A stretch of DNA of 64,000 bases from contig NZ_CP037452.1 of NCBI RefSeq assembly GCF_007754425.1, positions 620,001 through 684,000 on the forward strand, written 5' to 3'. Origin of the DNA: Gimesia fumaroli. Lineage in GTDB: Bacteria; Planctomycetota; Planctomycetia; Planctomycetales; Planctomycetaceae. A program made the translations under genes and the position numbers. Positions 44,508 to 55,287 of the stretch are shown here, one piece after another (position 1 is the stretch's first letter; every line of letters begins with the position of its first letter). The notes under the pieces are model-generated. The model was given only the letters and a program-made list of their open reading frames with translations, was not told the DNA's origin and did no database searches.

Positions 44508-45344
44508 CTATACACCATGTACGACTTCGGAAATGCGGTTTGTAGTGAGGGGAGCCCCTTTTATTTCACTTTCAACTCTGCTGATCACTTCAGGACCGAT
44601 CTCCTGCAGGTTTTGTTCATATCCTGCTAACAAAGCCAGATCACAGATTTGATTGATTTTTTCTGGTGTGCCATCAGTCGCTGATTGAATTTCTTGAATC
44701 GCGTCTGTTGTGAAGAGTGGTGTTCCGCAGCCAGAGCGATTCAGACGGTAGCGGATATAATTTTCCGTTGTTTCCTGATCAAATGATCCAAGTTCGATCG
44801 CCAGGTCTGATAATTGGGCAACGACAGTTGCTGTCCCGGGATTCAGAGCGCCAGAGGTGGTGACGATTGTTAAGGCGGGAAATCGCTGATTTCCGGTATG
44901 GAGCAGGCGTTCAATTGTTTTCAGGCATTCGGAACGACACTGGTCTACATGATCCAGAAGCAGGATCAGGCGGCCTTGAGTCATTTGCAGTCCCGTCAGG
45001 TAATCTGACAGTTGACGCCAGAGTTGCGGCAGTCTGGTTGTATAAGCGGGGCCGAGGCGTAATTGCGCACAAAGCTGCCAGAGGAATTCCTCTTCTCCCA
45101 ACCCGAGTAGATCAATCGATTCACACTCATAAGGGCTTCTTTTCAAGATCGTTTGAAATACTTTGAGGGTGAAAGACTTACCTGTTCCTGCAGGACCTGT
45201 GAACACGGCACATTTCTTTTGCTCTTCTGCCACAAACAGTAAGCGGGCCAGTGCTTCCTCATGGAATTCACTTTCAAAAAAGTATTCCAGGTCCAGCTGT
45301 TGGTCAAAGGGTGCGCGTGTCAAATTCCAGAAATCGCAATACAT
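44508..45344 (-). CDS. ExeA/TniB-like AAA ATPase
   Basis: 278 residues. N-terminal YCDFWNLTRAPFDQQLDLEYFF is typical of the ExeA/GspA ATPase group; Walker A GPAGTGKS (50-57), Walker B LILLLDHVDQC, and a C-terminal helical lid with GTPEKINQICDLALL. Relatives load secretion or transposition machinery; here there is no secretion or transposase gene next to it. The N-terminus is the usual one for ExeA; the C-terminal peptidoglycan-binding domain of ExeA is absent. Confidence 0.85.
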   Translation of the reverse strand: MYCDFWNLTRAPFDQQLDLEYFFESEFHEEALARLLFVAEEQKKCAVFTGPAGTGKSFTLKVFQTILKRSPYECESIDLLGLGEEEFLWQLCAQLRLGPAYTTRLPQLWRQLSDYLTGLQMTQGRLILLLDHVDQCRSECLKTIERLLHTGNQRFPALTIVTTSGALNPGTATVVAQLSDLAIELGSFDQETTENYIRYRLNRSGCGTPLFTTDAIQEIQSATDGTPEKINQICDLALLAGYEQNLQEIGPEVISRVESEIKGAPLTTNRISEVVHGV

Positions 45345-45685
45345 GATTTTCTTCTGACCTGTTGTATTTGGGGTGAGCCCGAAATCGGGTTGATTGTCGT
45401 GTTTTGAGCACCCATCGGGTCAATATGATCCAGAATGGGCTACGGTTTTATTGAATGTGCTCTGGAAACAATGCCTTCCGATTCTCTACTCCTTGCAGAA
45501 CGCACAGAGATCAAGATACCATCCATAGGGAGCGAAGTTTCAGAAAAGAGAACAGAGGTATGTTCTGAGGCCGAAGCTTCCCTTATTGTTAAAATCGGTC
45601 TTTCGGTGTCATCGGCATGACCGAACCCCCGTCCGCCTATTCTTTTTTCCTCAACTTACGCATTTTGAAAAGCTTGAAGTTTTTT
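45345..45685. other. Divergent intergenic region
   Basis: 341 nt between the ExeA-like and rsmE genes, presumably containing promoters for both. A short CCCGA/TCGGG hairpin at about 45379 is the only structure seen. No gene is supported. Confidence 0.45.
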
Positions 45686-46420
45686 ATGCCACATCGATTT
45701 TACTTTGAAGGTTCTTTCGATTCGGATCTGCTCGTCTTAGAAGGCAGTGAAGCCCATCATTTGCTGCACGTGTTACGCCTGCGGATCGGCGATACTGTAG
45801 AGGTTTTTAATGGCACGGGGGTGGAAGCAGATGCCGAGATCACGAAAACAGCACGAAAGAGTGTGGAGGTTAGAATAACGGCGCGAAGGGAATCTCCTGC
45901 AAATACCCAGATTCCGGTAATTCTGGCGACAGCCGTTCCCAAAGGAGACCGCTTTCGTTGGCTGGTTGAGAAGGCGGCGGAACTGGGCGTTACCAGACTG
46001 GTGCCTTTGATCACAGAGCGCAGCAGTGTTGACCCGGGCGAAAATCGTTTGAAAAAATTACAACAAACGATCGTCGCTGCTGCGAAACAATCAGGCCAGA
46101 CGCGGTTAATGGAGTTATCGCCGTTACAGAAATTTCATGAATTTCTGGATGATGTCAGTCAGGCCGAGCAGCGTGTGTTGATAGCAGACCCGGGTGGAAG
46201 TCCGTTGGAATTGATGGATTCCCGTGGGGCTGATGCTGCTGCGTGTCCGATGGTTCTATTAATTGGACCCGAAGGCGGCTTCTCTGCTGATGAGGTCCAG
46301 GCAGCACTCGATAAAGGCGCGACACCGATCAAATTGAGTGAAGCGATTCTACGAATTGAAACCGCGGCGATCTTATTAGCAGGGCTGGTTCGTCTCACAG
46401 CCGTGCAAACAAAAGAATGA
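45686..46420 (+). CDS. rsmE: 16S rRNA (uracil-1498-N3)-methyltransferase
   Basis: 244 residues from ATG 45686 (MPHRFYFEG); the frame extends to 45617 but the family begins at this Met. A PUA-like N-terminal domain (EAHHLLHVLRLRIGDTVEVFNG) and a SPOUT domain with the knot motifs VPKGDRFRWLVEKAAELGVTRLVPLITERS, LLIGPEGGFSADEV and LSEAILRIETAA. Methylates U1498 of 16S rRNA. Confidence 0.95.
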   Translation: MPHRFYFEGSFDSDLLVLEGSEAHHLLHVLRLRIGDTVEVFNGTGVEADAEITKTARKSVEVRITARRESPANTQIPVILATAVPKGDRFRWLVEKAAELGVTRLVPLITERSSVDPGENRLKKLQQTIVAAAKQSGQTRLMELSPLQKFHEFLDDVSQAEQRVLIADPGGSPLELMDSRGADAAACPMVLLIGPEGGFSADEVQAALDKGATPIKLSEAILRIETAAILLAGLVRLTAVQTKE

Positions 46421-46439
46421 TTCTTTGCGCCGACTCAGG

Positions 46440-46820
46440 TTATTTAAACAGATGCCCTGATCGGAGAAACAGTACAAAACTGTAAATCACGACGCCGGCG
46501 ACAATCAAAGAACCAAAGTTAAGCAGGTTACGGCCCGTTGCCATTTTTTTTCTGGCAACAATCTGTGCGATCACGGTGACGACTGCGACCAGGGAGAACT
46601 TAAAATATACCATGCCTTTGATGCCCCAGCGCGCGATAAAAAAATTCGCAAGCTGGTTGGATTCTCTGAAGCCACCTGTCACCAGTAAGAGATAGGTCAT
46701 GAAAACGTCTAACGCATTGACTAAAACAAAAACGCAGGTCTCTCGTTCCAGAGGCAATTGATGACTCCAGAACGAGCGTCCTTTTTCCTGTTCCGGGGGT
46801 TCAGGCTGAGCTTCTTCCAT
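46440..46820 (-). CDS. Small membrane protein (DUF5658-like)
   Basis: 126 residues. A Pro/Glu/Gln-rich cytoplasmic N-terminus is followed by three likely membrane helices (VFVLVNALDVFMTYLLLVTGG, MVYFKFSLVAVVTVIAQIVA, FGSLIVAGVVIYSFVLFL). The pattern LNxLDxxxTxxLL...N.LANFFI matches the DUF5658 family as I know it. Function unknown. Convergent with rsmE. Confidence 0.6.
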   Translation of the reverse strand: MEEAQPEPPEQEKGRSFWSHQLPLERETCVFVLVNALDVFMTYLLLVTGGFRESNQLANFFIARWGIKGMVYFKFSLVAVVTVIAQIVARKKMATGRNLLNFGSLIVAGVVIYSFVLFLRSGHLFK

Positions 46821-46866
46821 GATCGCCTCTTACTTAACCAGTAACTCAAATGGAATACAGTAAGTC

Positions 46867-47832
46867 TCAAACAAGTTTCCGTAGTTGTTGAATATAGCCG
46901 GGAATCGCTTCTTTGGGTTCTTCTTTCGCTTCATATTCCAGCACAATGAAGTTTTTGTAATGAGCGTCTTTCAAAATTTTGACGATCCGTGGAATATCTG
47001 CGGGCACTTCCTTTCCGCGTGCTCCCATTTCCACTTTGATCTGTGCGTTAATCGCCAGTGGTGCGATTTGAGCAAGATCCTCGTACGGGTGTTCGGTGCG
47101 GAAGTTTCCACTATCGAAGTTAATTCCAAAATTGGGTGACTTGTTGATACCTTCAATGATTCGCATCATTTGTTTCGGAGTCGAAGTGATGCCACCATGA
47201 TTTTCGAGTGCCAGGCTGACTCCCTTCTTCTCGGCATATTTTAATGATTCATTGATGCCTTTCTGGCACATGCGGATTGCTTCGGCTTCGTTGCCTCCCT
47301 TAGGCACGCGTCCTGCAAAGATACGAATCACTGGCGCACCCAGTATCGCGGAATAATCGATCCACTTCCGTGTCATTTCCAGTTGCTCATCCCGGGCCTT
47401 TCCTTTGGGCAAACAGAAATCGTTTCCGATTGCAGTGCCGGAAACTTCCAGACCCAGGGAACCAGCGAGATCGCGAGTCTGTTTCAGATAGTCATTGCTG
47501 ACCGGGTTCGGAAAATAGTAGCTGGTCAATTCGCAACCATCTAGTTTCAATTCGCCACAGTAGCGTACGAAATCCTGAATGTTCATCGTCGCAGGAATCT
47601 TTTTCGGACGCGGTTTCGGCCAGCTTTGTTTCAGGTAGCGATGGAACGAATAGGCGGCCAGGCTCAGTTTGAGTTTCTCAGGTGCTTTCTTGTCCTGAAC
47701 TCCTGCTGCCATTATTGTGTCAGTGATCAATGAGCCTGCAGTCAGTGCTCCTGCGCCCCACAAAGCAGAAGCTTTCAGGAAGTCACGTCGATTGATTTCC
47801 TGCACGAAGGGAGAGTGTGAATGAACTGCCAT
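46867..47832 (-). CDS. Tat-exported sugar-phosphate-isomerase/epimerase-like protein
   Basis: 321 residues from ATG 47832 (MAVHSHS). The N-terminus has a twin-arginine signal (EINRRDFLKASALWGAGALTAGSL). The rest is a xylose-isomerase-like TIM barrel (LDGCELTSYYFPNP, VSLALENHGGITS, FGINFDSGNF, FIVLEYEA), with Glu and His residues placed as in metal-binding members. Planctomycetes carry many such exported proteins; substrates are mostly unknown. Confidence 0.87.
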   Translation of the reverse strand: MAVHSHSPFVQEINRRDFLKASALWGAGALTAGSLITDTIMAAGVQDKKAPEKLKLSLAAYSFHRYLKQSWPKPRPKKIPATMNIQDFVRYCGELKLDGCELTSYYFPNPVSNDYLKQTRDLAGSLGLEVSGTAIGNDFCLPKGKARDEQLEMTRKWIDYSAILGAPVIRIFAGRVPKGGNEAEAIRMCQKGINESLKYAEKKGVSLALENHGGITSTPKQMMRIIEGINKSPNFGINFDSGNFRTEHPYEDLAQIAPLAINAQIKVEMGARGKEVPADIPRIVKILKDAHYKNFIVLEYEAKEEPKEAIPGYIQQLRKLV

Positions 47833-48136
47833 TATGTTTACTCCAGGGCTAAGCCGAATAATTAGGAATGCGCTGATACTGGTAACGGGTAAGTTTAGAA
47901 TCGAGGAGCCCCCATTTTGACAAATCAGAGACTGTAAAGAAACCCTCGATATCAAAAACAGGCAGAATTGCAAAGTTTCTGAGGATGGCTAAACTTACTC
48001 TATTACTATAGATAACACTGACAGTTTACCTGTCTGTTTGTTACGATGTGCGGCCGGGGAATGAACCCTGTCGGGCTGTAAATCAAATTATTGACCGGGC
48101 CTTGTGCCCATGACCTATTTAGGAAGACCGGACACA
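47833..48136. other. Divergent intergenic region upstream of leuS
   Basis: 304 nt between two divergent genes, presumably with promoters. I looked for a T-box-like leader or other conserved leucine-responsive element and saw none. No gene is supported. Confidence 0.45.
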
Positions 48137-51061
48137 ATGCCTCGTTACGACGCCAAGCGGATTGAAACCAAATGGCAAACCTATTGGGACCAGCACGAAA
48201 CATTCAAGACAGGTGAATTCGTTGAGGGTAAAGACAAGCTCTACGTGCTGGATATGTTCCCTTACCCGTCAGGCGATGGTTTACACGTTGGTCATCCGGA
48301 GGGTTATACAGCCACGGATATTGTCTGCCGGCATGCCCGTATGCAGGGAAAACAGGTTTTACATCCCATGGGCTGGGATGCCTTTGGATTGCCTGCTGAA
48401 CAACACGCGATCAAGACAGGTACGCCGCCCCGGATCACCACACAGAAGAATATCGATACGTTCCGTCGTCAGTTAAAGATGTTGGGTTTCAGTTACGACT
48501 GGAGCCGCGAATTTTCGACTACCGATCCCGATTACTTCCGCTGGACGCAATGGATTTTTCTCCAGTTATTTCATTCCTGGTTTGACAGCGAATGCGAATG
48601 GACGGGCCCTGATGGAAAACAGCGTGTGGGGCGTGCCCGGCCGATCAGCGAGTTGCCGATTCCTGAAAAAGTAAAAGCAGCGGGGGAAGAAGCAACCCGC
48701 CGATATCAGGACCGTCAGCGGTTGGCCTATCAGCATGAGGCCCCGGTGAATTGGTGTCCGGCGTTGGGAACCGTATTGGCGAATGAAGAAATTATTGATG
48801 GTAAGAGTGAACGAGGTGGCCACCCGGTGGAACGAATTCCCTTACGCCAGTGGATGCTTCGTATCACAAAATATGGCGATCGTTTGATCGATGGGCTCGA
48901 AGGGTTGGACTGGTCGGATTCGATCAAGTCGTTGCAGAAAAACTGGATCGGCCGTAGTGAAGGGGCAGAACTTGATTTCTTTGTTGGCTTGGAAGAGTCT
49001 GGTGCAGATTTGGAACAAGCTTTTTCAGCCTGGCTAACAGCGCGGGGAGAATCCGGTTTTCCGGAAGAGCCTGAAACAGATGTCTTAAGGGTTTATACAA
49101 CACGTCCGGACACATTATACGGCGCCACCTATATGGTGTTATCGCCGGAGCATCCGTTTGTAGATCGGTTAACGAAAGACGACCAGAAATCAGCGGTCGA
49201 AGTGTATCGAAAGCAGGCGGCTCTCAAAAGCGATTTGGATCGAACCGATTTGGCAAAAGAAAAAACAGGCGTTTTTACCGGCAGCTATGCGGTGAATCCG
49301 GTGAATGGCGAAAAAGTTCCGGTCTGGATTGCCGACTATGTTTTGATCAGCTACGGGACGGGGGCCATCATGGCGGTTCCTGCGCACGATTTGCGCGACT
49401 GGGAATTTGCCGTCGAATTCGATTTGCCCATCATTCCCGTTGTCGAACCACCGGCCGGTTATGAGCCTTCGAAAGACGAGTTGGCACTCGAAACGGAAAT
49501 TGAAGGAGAAAAACGAACACCGTTTTCCGGTTTGGGGACAGCCATCAATTCTGGTGAATTTAACGGCACACCAACGGCGGACTTCAAAAAACAGATCACC
49601 GCGAATTTGGTCGAGCAGGGCGTTGGGAAAGGGGCCGTCAACTATCGTTTGCGGGACTGGCTCTTCAGCCGACAGCACTTCTGGGGCGAGCCGTTTCCGA
49701 TCTGGCATGAATTGGGTGCGGATGGCAAGATCACTGGTTTGATGCGTGCTGATTCGGAAGAGAGTTTACCCGTCGAGCTTCCCGAGTTGAAAGAATTCAA
49801 GCCGGCTGGAACTCCTGATCCACCGCTTTCTGTTGCTCCGGATGAATGGTTGTATAAAACCGACGCTGATGGCACACGGCTCATGCGTGAAGTCAACAGT
49901 ATGCCGCAATGGGCGGGCTCCTGTTGGTATTATTTGCGGTTCGCTGATCCGAAGAACAACGAACGCTTTGTGGACCCTGAGAACGAAAAGCATTGGTTGC
50001 CCGTCGACCTCTACATTGGTGGCGGCGAGCATGCCGTATTGCATTTGCTCTATGCCCGTTTCTGGCATCAGGTTTTGTTTGACCGTGGGTTTGTGAACTG
50101 CCCCGAACCATTCCAGAAATTAGTCAACCAGGGGATGATATTAGGCGATGTTGAATTGACGGGCTTTCAGACGACAGAGGGTGCCTGGGTCTCTTCCAAG
50201 GAAGTTGAAGAGTCGGATGAGTCCGAAACAAAGTGGATCGAGACATCCACGGGCAAGCCATTGAATATTGTTAGTTTGACATCGGATCAGGTGCAAAAGC
50301 AGGGCGAAGATTTTGTACTTGTTGATGATCCCACTATTTTTGTGAACAGCCGCGCTCATAAGATGTCGAAGTCACGAGGCAACGTGGTGAATCCGGACTT
50401 TGTGGTCGAACAGTACGGTGCCGATGCTTTACGCATGTATGAAATGTTTATGGGGCCGTTGGAAGCAACGAAACCCTGGAGCATGAGTGGCGTCGAAGGA
50501 GTCAGTCGATTTCTCGGTCGAGTCTGGCGATTGATGATTGAGGAACGTGCTGAAGAAGTCAAATTGAACGAAGCGGTTTCGGAAGAGTCACCGTCCGAAG
50601 AACAGTTACGGATTTTGCACAAAACAATCAAAGCCGTCACCGAAGATATTGATAAATTATCCTTCAATACGGCCATCAGTCGTATGATGGAATTTACGAA
50701 TGCGATGGGGCAGCAGAAAGTTCGATCGAAGTCGGTCTTATCTGATTTTATTTTGCTCCTTTCACCGTTTGCACCGCACATTGCGGAAGAACTCTGGAGT
50801 GTGTTAGGGCATACCGAATCGTTAGCTTACCAAAGCTGGCCGGAATTTGATGAAGCGTTATTGCAGGAGTCGGTCGTCGAAATTCCGGTACAGGTCAACG
50901 GAAAGTTACGCTCCAAAGTCTCCATCGCGGCTGACGCCGACCAGGCAGCGATGCAGCAGGCAGCCGAGCGGGACGAAACGGTCGCCAAGTACCTGGAAGG
51001 TAAAACGATTGTCAAAGCAGTCGTGATTCCCGGCCGCATGATTAATTTCGTGGTGAAATAA
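48137..51061 (+). CDS. leuS: Leucyl-tRNA synthetase
   Basis: 974 residues from ATG 48137 ([10 protein letters not shown]), with AGGAAG 10 nt upstream. The class I signature HVGH (50-53, in [18 protein letters not shown]), editing domain ([31 protein letters not shown]) and KMSKS (742-746) are present. It is ~110 residues longer than E. coli LeuRS; extra sequence is visible around [23 protein letters not shown] and just before KMSKS ([14 protein letters not shown]). Charges tRNA-Leu; a tRNA-Leu(GAG) lies at 17124 but is unlinked. Confidence 0.97.
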   Translation: MPRYDAKRIETKWQTYWDQHETFKTGEFVEGKDKLYVLDMFPYPSGDGLHVGHPEGYTATDIVCRHARMQGKQVLHPMGWDAFGLPAEQHAIKTGTPPRITTQKNIDTFRRQLKMLGFSYDWSREFSTTDPDYFRWTQWIFLQLFHSWFDSECEWTGPDGKQRVGRARPISELPIPEKVKAAGEEATRRYQDRQRLAYQHEAPVNWCPALGTVLANEEIIDGKSERGGHPVERIPLRQWMLRITKYGDRLIDGLEGLDWSDSIKSLQKNWIGRSEGAELDFFVGLEESGADLEQAFSAWLTARGESGFPEEPETDVLRVYTTRPDTLYGATYMVLSPEHPFVDRLTKDDQKSAVEVYRKQAALKSDLDRTDLAKEKTGVFTGSYAVNPVNGEKVPVWIADYVLISYGTGAIMAVPAHDLRDWEFAVEFDLPIIPVVEPPAGYEPSKDELALETEIEGEKRTPFSGLGTAINSGEFNGTPTADFKKQITANLVEQGVGKGAVNYRLRDWLFSRQHFWGEPFPIWHELGADGKITGLMRADSEESLPVELPELKEFKPAGTPDPPLSVAPDEWLYKTDADGTRLMREVNSMPQWAGSCWYYLRFADPKNNERFVDPENEKHWLPVDLYIGGGEHAVLHLLYARFWHQVLFDRGFVNCPEPFQKLVNQGMILGDVELTGFQTTEGAWVSSKEVEESDESETKWIETSTGKPLNIVSLTSDQVQKQGEDFVLVDDPTIFVNSRAHKMSKSRGNVVNPDFVVEQYGADALRMYEMFMGPLEATKPWSMSGVEGVSRFLGRVWRLMIEERAEEVKLNEAVSEESPSEEQLRILHKTIKAVTEDIDKLSFNTAISRMMEFTNAMGQQKVRSKSVLSDFILLLSPFAPHIAEELWSVLGHTESLAYQSWPEFDEALLQESVVEIPVQVNGKLRSKVSIAADADQAAMQQAAERDETVAKYLEGKTIVKAVVIPGRMINFVVK

Positions 51062-51070
51062 ACTTTCAAG

Positions 51071-51109
51071 CAGGAGCGAAACTATTCACGGCTTCGCTCC
51101 TGTTTTATT
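51071..51109 (+). terminator. Terminator after leuS
   Basis: Perfect 10-bp stem CAGGAGCGAA/TTCGCTCCTG followed by TTTTATTT, between convergent genes. Confidence 0.88.
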
Positions 51110-51122
51110 TACGAATTTCGTT

Positions 51123-53582
51123 CTATTCTCCGTCCAGTCGATAGAGTGGCTGGCTGATGCCGGTCATGTCGACAGACCAGGGGAGCCAGGCGAATGCCAC
51201 TTCATTCACCATCAGGTCCGACTTGCGCGGCCGGACCGGGTACTCTTCAATTTCGAAGTCTTCGGGATGAATGGGTTCTTCCAGCTTGTCTAATTCCTGT
51301 TGGAACTGGTCTTCGAGGTTCGCGTATTTTTGCTGTTGCACCTCAAGTGCTTCCTTCGCCCGTCCTATATCCCCATGCTCTTTGGCGGCACGGCCCACAT
51401 TGCGCGCTGCAGTAGACGCTTTCCGTACGTTGGTGGCACTGGTGACTTTTCGACCCATGAGGGCACCGAAAATGGTCGTGCCGATTGAAAGGAAGGTACT
51501 CAGCTTTTTATCGCTGTATTGAGATTCTTCACGTGCTACACGTTCTTCGGCAGTTCGGATGCGGTTTTTAATCGTTTCAAATTTGGACGCATATTTCGTG
51601 CGCAGTTTTTCGATCTGCAAATCGCGTTCTTCGCGCATCAGTTGCTTGAGGCGGGCGCGGAAAGCGGCTTCGTTTTCTTCTGGATCCGAATAGAGTTTGG
51701 GGGCCGCATTGAACCACAGGTTCAAAGGGCGTTCCTGGTAGAGATATGTTTTTAAGTCCTTTTCCCAGGTTTTGTATTGTGTCTTCCGTGTCAGTGCGCT
51801 ATCGACTTCAGCAAATTGTGCTTGTGCGGCGGGCTCACTGTCATACTCCAGGTTGCCGGGGGAAATGGGGGTTGCTTCTTCCCAGAGTGATTCGGGAAGT
51901 GTGCCAGTAATTGTGGTCAGCATGGCGACGTCCTGCCAGAGATCAACTTTCGACTTGGCGTCAGCATACCGTAATTTTGCCAGACCGATGACGCCGGGAC
52001 GATAAACGAGACGGCTGCTTTGAGGCAACAATGTAGATGCGGTGAAGATTCGCTGTTTGATATCAGGAGAAATTAACGGCGGCTGACCCGAGTCCTGTTC
52101 TGTAACGGCGGCGATCGTTGGTGCAGACGTCGTAGGTTCTGTTGTGGATTCGGTAAGTGCCTCCTTGTGGGGTTCCATCAACTGTTTGATCTGTGAGCGC
52201 GTAAGTGGTCCGCGGAGATAGGAGAGTGCCCATCTGGTGTGGAATACGACAGGCGCATTTTCATGCACATTGTGTAACAGGAAGACTCGGCTTCCCAAGT
52301 CAGACAGAATCGCTTCCATTTCCTGACGATGAAACTGACTGCCGGCGGATCCGGACGCACTCTCCAGTCCGTCCAGCACGCGTGCTTTATCCCGTTCGGT
52401 CTGCAGGCGACCGATGAACCAGGTTCCCGTGTTCGAGAGCCCTTTATAGTCGAGGTCGACCGGGTTTTGTGTGGAGAGTACGACTCCCAGTCCAAAAGCG
52501 CGGGCCTGTTTCAGCAGCGTCAGCATCGGTGTTTTCGAAGGCGGATTCGCGGTAGGGGGGAAGTAACCGAAGACTTCATCCATGTATAAAATCGCCCGCA
52601 AGCTTGATGTTCCCGACTGACTGCGGACCCAGGCCAGCACCTCATTGAGCAAGACTGTTACGAAAAACATGCGCTCTGATTCGGACAAGTGGGCGATCGA
52701 GAGAATGGAAATGCGTGGCTTTCCCTGTTTCGTCATGAGCAGATTCTCAATGTTCAACGCTTCTCCCTCCATCCAGGATTCAAATCCTGGAGAGGCCAGC
52801 AGGTTATTGAGTTGCATTGAGAGTTGCAGACGATCTTTGGATGGGTAAAACGTTTCCAGATCCAGGAAGCCGATCTTTTCGAACGGGGGAACCTGGATTT
52901 CCTGTATCAGACTGGCGATGGAGAGATTCCGTCTTTCCTTCCAGGCATTGCTGAGAATGTTGGAGAGTAAAATGTGTTCGCGGCTGTTAATCGGATCGGC
53001 ATTGATTTTGAGTAATGCCAGTAGACCGGAGACCGCCGACATGATCCGATCTCGGAAGGCGTCGCTATCATTCAAAACCGCATCACTGGGTGCATCGAAC
53101 GATTTTAAAACAGAGATCGATAAACCGGCGTTGCTGCCCGGCGTGTAGATGGCCATGTCCACGGCAGAGCGAAGTCGCTGAATGCGGTCGCCGTCCTGTT
53201 GCCAGTCGGCTAGTCCCTTTTTCCAGAGGTCGGCCGTCCAACGGGCGTACTCATCCGGCGTTTTTCCTTTGCGGACCGCTTCGCTTTCTTCAATCCAGGG
53301 GCGAAAGTCAGCGGGTTTCAATTCTGGAAAATTGAGCAGCAGGTTACCCAGGTCCCCTTTGGGGTCAATGGCGATGACAGGAATATCGTCGATGGCGGCT
53401 TCTTCAAGAAGTGACAGACAGAGCCCGGTTTTGCCACTACCGGTCATGCCGACACAGACAGCGTGTGTTGTCAGATCTTTGCTGTCATACAGAACCAGGT
53501 CGTCTTTAATCGTGTCGTTGGGGAGATCGTATTCTCGACCCAGATAGAATGCACCAAGCTTTTCGTAAGGTTGATCCGTCAT
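51123..53582 (-). CDS. HerA/VirB4-like P-loop ATPase with C-terminal coiled coil
   Basis: 819 residues. Walker A GMTGSGKT (45-52) after a FYLGREYDL start, [14 protein letters not shown], a Walker B-like [15 protein letters not shown], an RecA-type sensor ([32 protein letters not shown]). This is the HerA/FtsK-type superfamily (DUF87/DUF853-like). The C-terminal ~250 residues contain a long charged coiled coil ([43 protein letters not shown]) with a Gly/Ala-rich middle ([11 protein letters not shown]). Widespread in bacteria as a lone gene with unknown DNA-related function; no NurA partner is seen here. Confidence 0.8.
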   Translation of the reverse strand: MTDQPYEKLGAFYLGREYDLPNDTIKDDLVLYDSKDLTTHAVCVGMTGSGKTGLCLSLLEEAAIDDIPVIAIDPKGDLGNLLLNFPELKPADFRPWIEESEAVRKGKTPDEYARWTADLWKKGLADWQQDGDRIQRLRSAVDMAIYTPGSNAGLSISVLKSFDAPSDAVLNDSDAFRDRIMSAVSGLLALLKINADPINSREHILLSNILSNAWKERRNLSIASLIQEIQVPPFEKIGFLDLETFYPSKDRLQLSMQLNNLLASPGFESWMEGEALNIENLLMTKQGKPRISILSIAHLSESERMFFVTVLLNEVLAWVRSQSGTSSLRAILYMDEVFGYFPPTANPPSKTPMLTLLKQARAFGLGVVLSTQNPVDLDYKGLSNTGTWFIGRLQTERDKARVLDGLESASGSAGSQFHRQEMEAILSDLGSRVFLLHNVHENAPVVFHTRWALSYLRGPLTRSQIKQLMEPHKEALTESTTEPTTSAPTIAAVTEQDSGQPPLISPDIKQRIFTASTLLPQSSRLVYRPGVIGLAKLRYADAKSKVDLWQDVAMLTTITGTLPESLWEEATPISPGNLEYDSEPAAQAQFAEVDSALTRKTQYKTWEKDLKTYLYQERPLNLWFNAAPKLYSDPEENEAAFRARLKQLMREERDLQIEKLRTKYASKFETIKNRIRTAEERVAREESQYSDKKLSTFLSIGTTIFGALMGRKVTSATNVRKASTAARNVGRAAKEHGDIGRAKEALEVQQQKYANLEDQFQQELDKLEEPIHPEDFEIEEYPVRPRKSDLMVNEVAFAWLPWSVDMTGISQPLYRLDGE

Positions 53583-53748
53583 TGCTCACCATGAACTGGA
53601 AGAAGAAAGGAAGAAGAAATCGGTTCAAAGGTTCAAGAACTGTCAGTATTTGAATTTCTGATAGCGTAACATGCAGGAACGATGATTTCACGCAAGAGTT
53701 GACAAACTTCACTGGGTTTTTGAACGGTGTATCAGGAGTCAACGAATA

Positions 53749-54177
53749 CTAAACGGGCTCTTCCTGTTCGGGAACGATTGAGAAGCAAGAAGCGACCTCT
53801 TCCGGAATGCGGCGTGGCGTGAGATTTTCATAATTCACAAACGCCCAGTTTGTTTCTGCGCGAACCAGTAGCTCCGAATCCGTGGGCCGAACGATCCGGT
53901 ATTTACGGAGGGATTTAACTTTCTGCAGCGTGGAAATCCAGGTCTGTACGACAATTTCCTGATCCACAAACGCAGGTTGCAAGTACTCAATATAATGGCT
54001 TCGTGCCACCCAGCCGATTTTCATTTCCCGATAACGGCGGCCAGACCAGCCATTGGCGGTGGAGTGGGCCACCGCCGCATCCTGCAGCCATTTCAGATAG
54101 ACAACATTATTGACGTGACCCAATCCGTCAATTTCCTCGGGGGTGACTAAATGACAGTATTCATAAATGCGATGCAT
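53749..54177 (-). CDS. Acyl-CoA thioesterase (4HBT hotdog fold)
   Basis: 142 residues. The catalytic region EIDGLGHVNNVVYLKWLQDAA matches the 4-hydroxybenzoyl-CoA thioesterase type (Asp replaced by the usual D/E-x-x-G-H-V-N). Later segments (VRAETNWAFVNYENLTPRRIPEEV) complete the hotdog fold. Probably hydrolyses acyl-CoA or acyl-ACP. Confidence 0.87.
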   Translation of the reverse strand: MHRIYEYCHLVTPEEIDGLGHVNNVVYLKWLQDAAVAHSTANGWSGRRYREMKIGWVARSHYIEYLQPAFVDQEIVVQTWISTLQKVKSLRKYRIVRPTDSELLVRAETNWAFVNYENLTPRRIPEEVASCFSIVPEQEEPV

Positions 54178-54313
54178 GGAATTTCTATCCCGGGTTATGG
54201 TATGGTATCACCAGACAGAACGTGTGCTATGCTGAGTGAACGACGCGATACTCGTTGAATCAGCGGCATTAAAACAGTGTAATTGAATTGAATGAGAATT
54301 GAATCAGAGTTCC

Positions 54314-55231
54314 ATGAATAATTTAACATCGCTTCCACTGGTAATCGGTTTAGGTGAATTGCTGTGGGACTGTTTTGGTGATGAGAGACGTCCCGGCGGT
54401 GCGCCGGCAAACGTTGCCTTTCAGGCGAATCAACTAGGCTGTCAGGGGACTGTTGTCACTCGCGTCGGGCAGGACGAGTTGGGGACCGAGTTACTCGACT
54501 TTTTAAAGCAGCAGCAACTTTCCACAGAGTATGTGCAGATCGATACAACATTTCCGACCGGAACTGTGACCGTTGAATTTAGCGATGCCAACGATCCGCA
54601 GTATACCATTCATGAACAGGTTGCCTGGGATCACCTGGAGTTTAACGACAAATTAGCTGAGTTGATGAAACAGGCGCAGGCTGTCTGTTTTGGCACGCTC
54701 GCGCAGCGTGAAGCAGACTCACGCGAGTCGATACATGAGTGTCTGGCGGCAACGAGTTCAGACTGTCTGGTTGTGTATGACATCAATCTACGTCAGAAGT
54801 ACTACGACCGCGATTGGATTGAACGGTCTTTGTCAGCAGCGAAGATCGTTAAACTAAATCAGGATGAGGTGCAGGTTTTATCTGAACTGCTGGCGATTTC
54901 AGCAGAAGACCTGCAGATATTTGCACAACATCTTCAACAAGTGTATGGAGTCGATGCCGTTTGTATCACACGTGGCTCAGAAGGATGTTTAATTTACGCC
55001 GACAATCAGCAATATGAGATTCCAGGCAGTCCCGTAGAAGTGGCAGATGCAGTGGGAGCCGGTGATGCGTTTACTGCGGCTTTGATTTCCCGGCGCCTGC
55101 TGGGATGGGGTTGGGAACAGGCGGCATTGTTTGCTAATCGGGTGGGAGGGCTTGTTGCCAGTCAAGCAGGGGCGATGCCTGTACTGCGAGTAGAGTTTGA
55201 ACGGCTCAGTCAGGAAATTCAGAACACTTAG
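54314..55231 (+). CDS. PfkB-family carbohydrate kinase (fructokinase-like)
   Basis: 305 residues from ATG 54314 (MNNLTSLP). PfkB motifs: FGDERRPGGAPANVAFQANQLG, VTRVGQDELG, VYDINLRQKYYDRDW, LNQDEVQVLS and the catalytic DAVGAGDAFTAAL. The GGAPANVA opening and the ~300-residue length fit fructokinase. Transfers phosphate from ATP to a sugar. The next gene on the strand starts 56 nt downstream. Confidence 0.9.
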   Translation: MNNLTSLPLVIGLGELLWDCFGDERRPGGAPANVAFQANQLGCQGTVVTRVGQDELGTELLDFLKQQQLSTEYVQIDTTFPTGTVTVEFSDANDPQYTIHEQVAWDHLEFNDKLAELMKQAQAVCFGTLAQREADSRESIHECLAATSSDCLVVYDINLRQKYYDRDWIERSLSAAKIVKLNQDEVQVLSELLAISAEDLQIFAQHLQQVYGVDAVCITRGSEGCLIYADNQQYEIPGSPVEVADAVGAGDAFTAALISRRLLGWGWEQAALFANRVGGLVASQAGAMPVLRVEFERLSQEIQNT

Positions 55232-55287
55232 GTCAGTTTGAGTTTATATACAGTTTTATTACTTCAGAGAGAGTAAGGGATATTTTG

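Noticed and set aside
47833-48136. T-box leader upstream of leuS
   Set aside because: No T-box core sequence or terminator/antiterminator pair could be seen.
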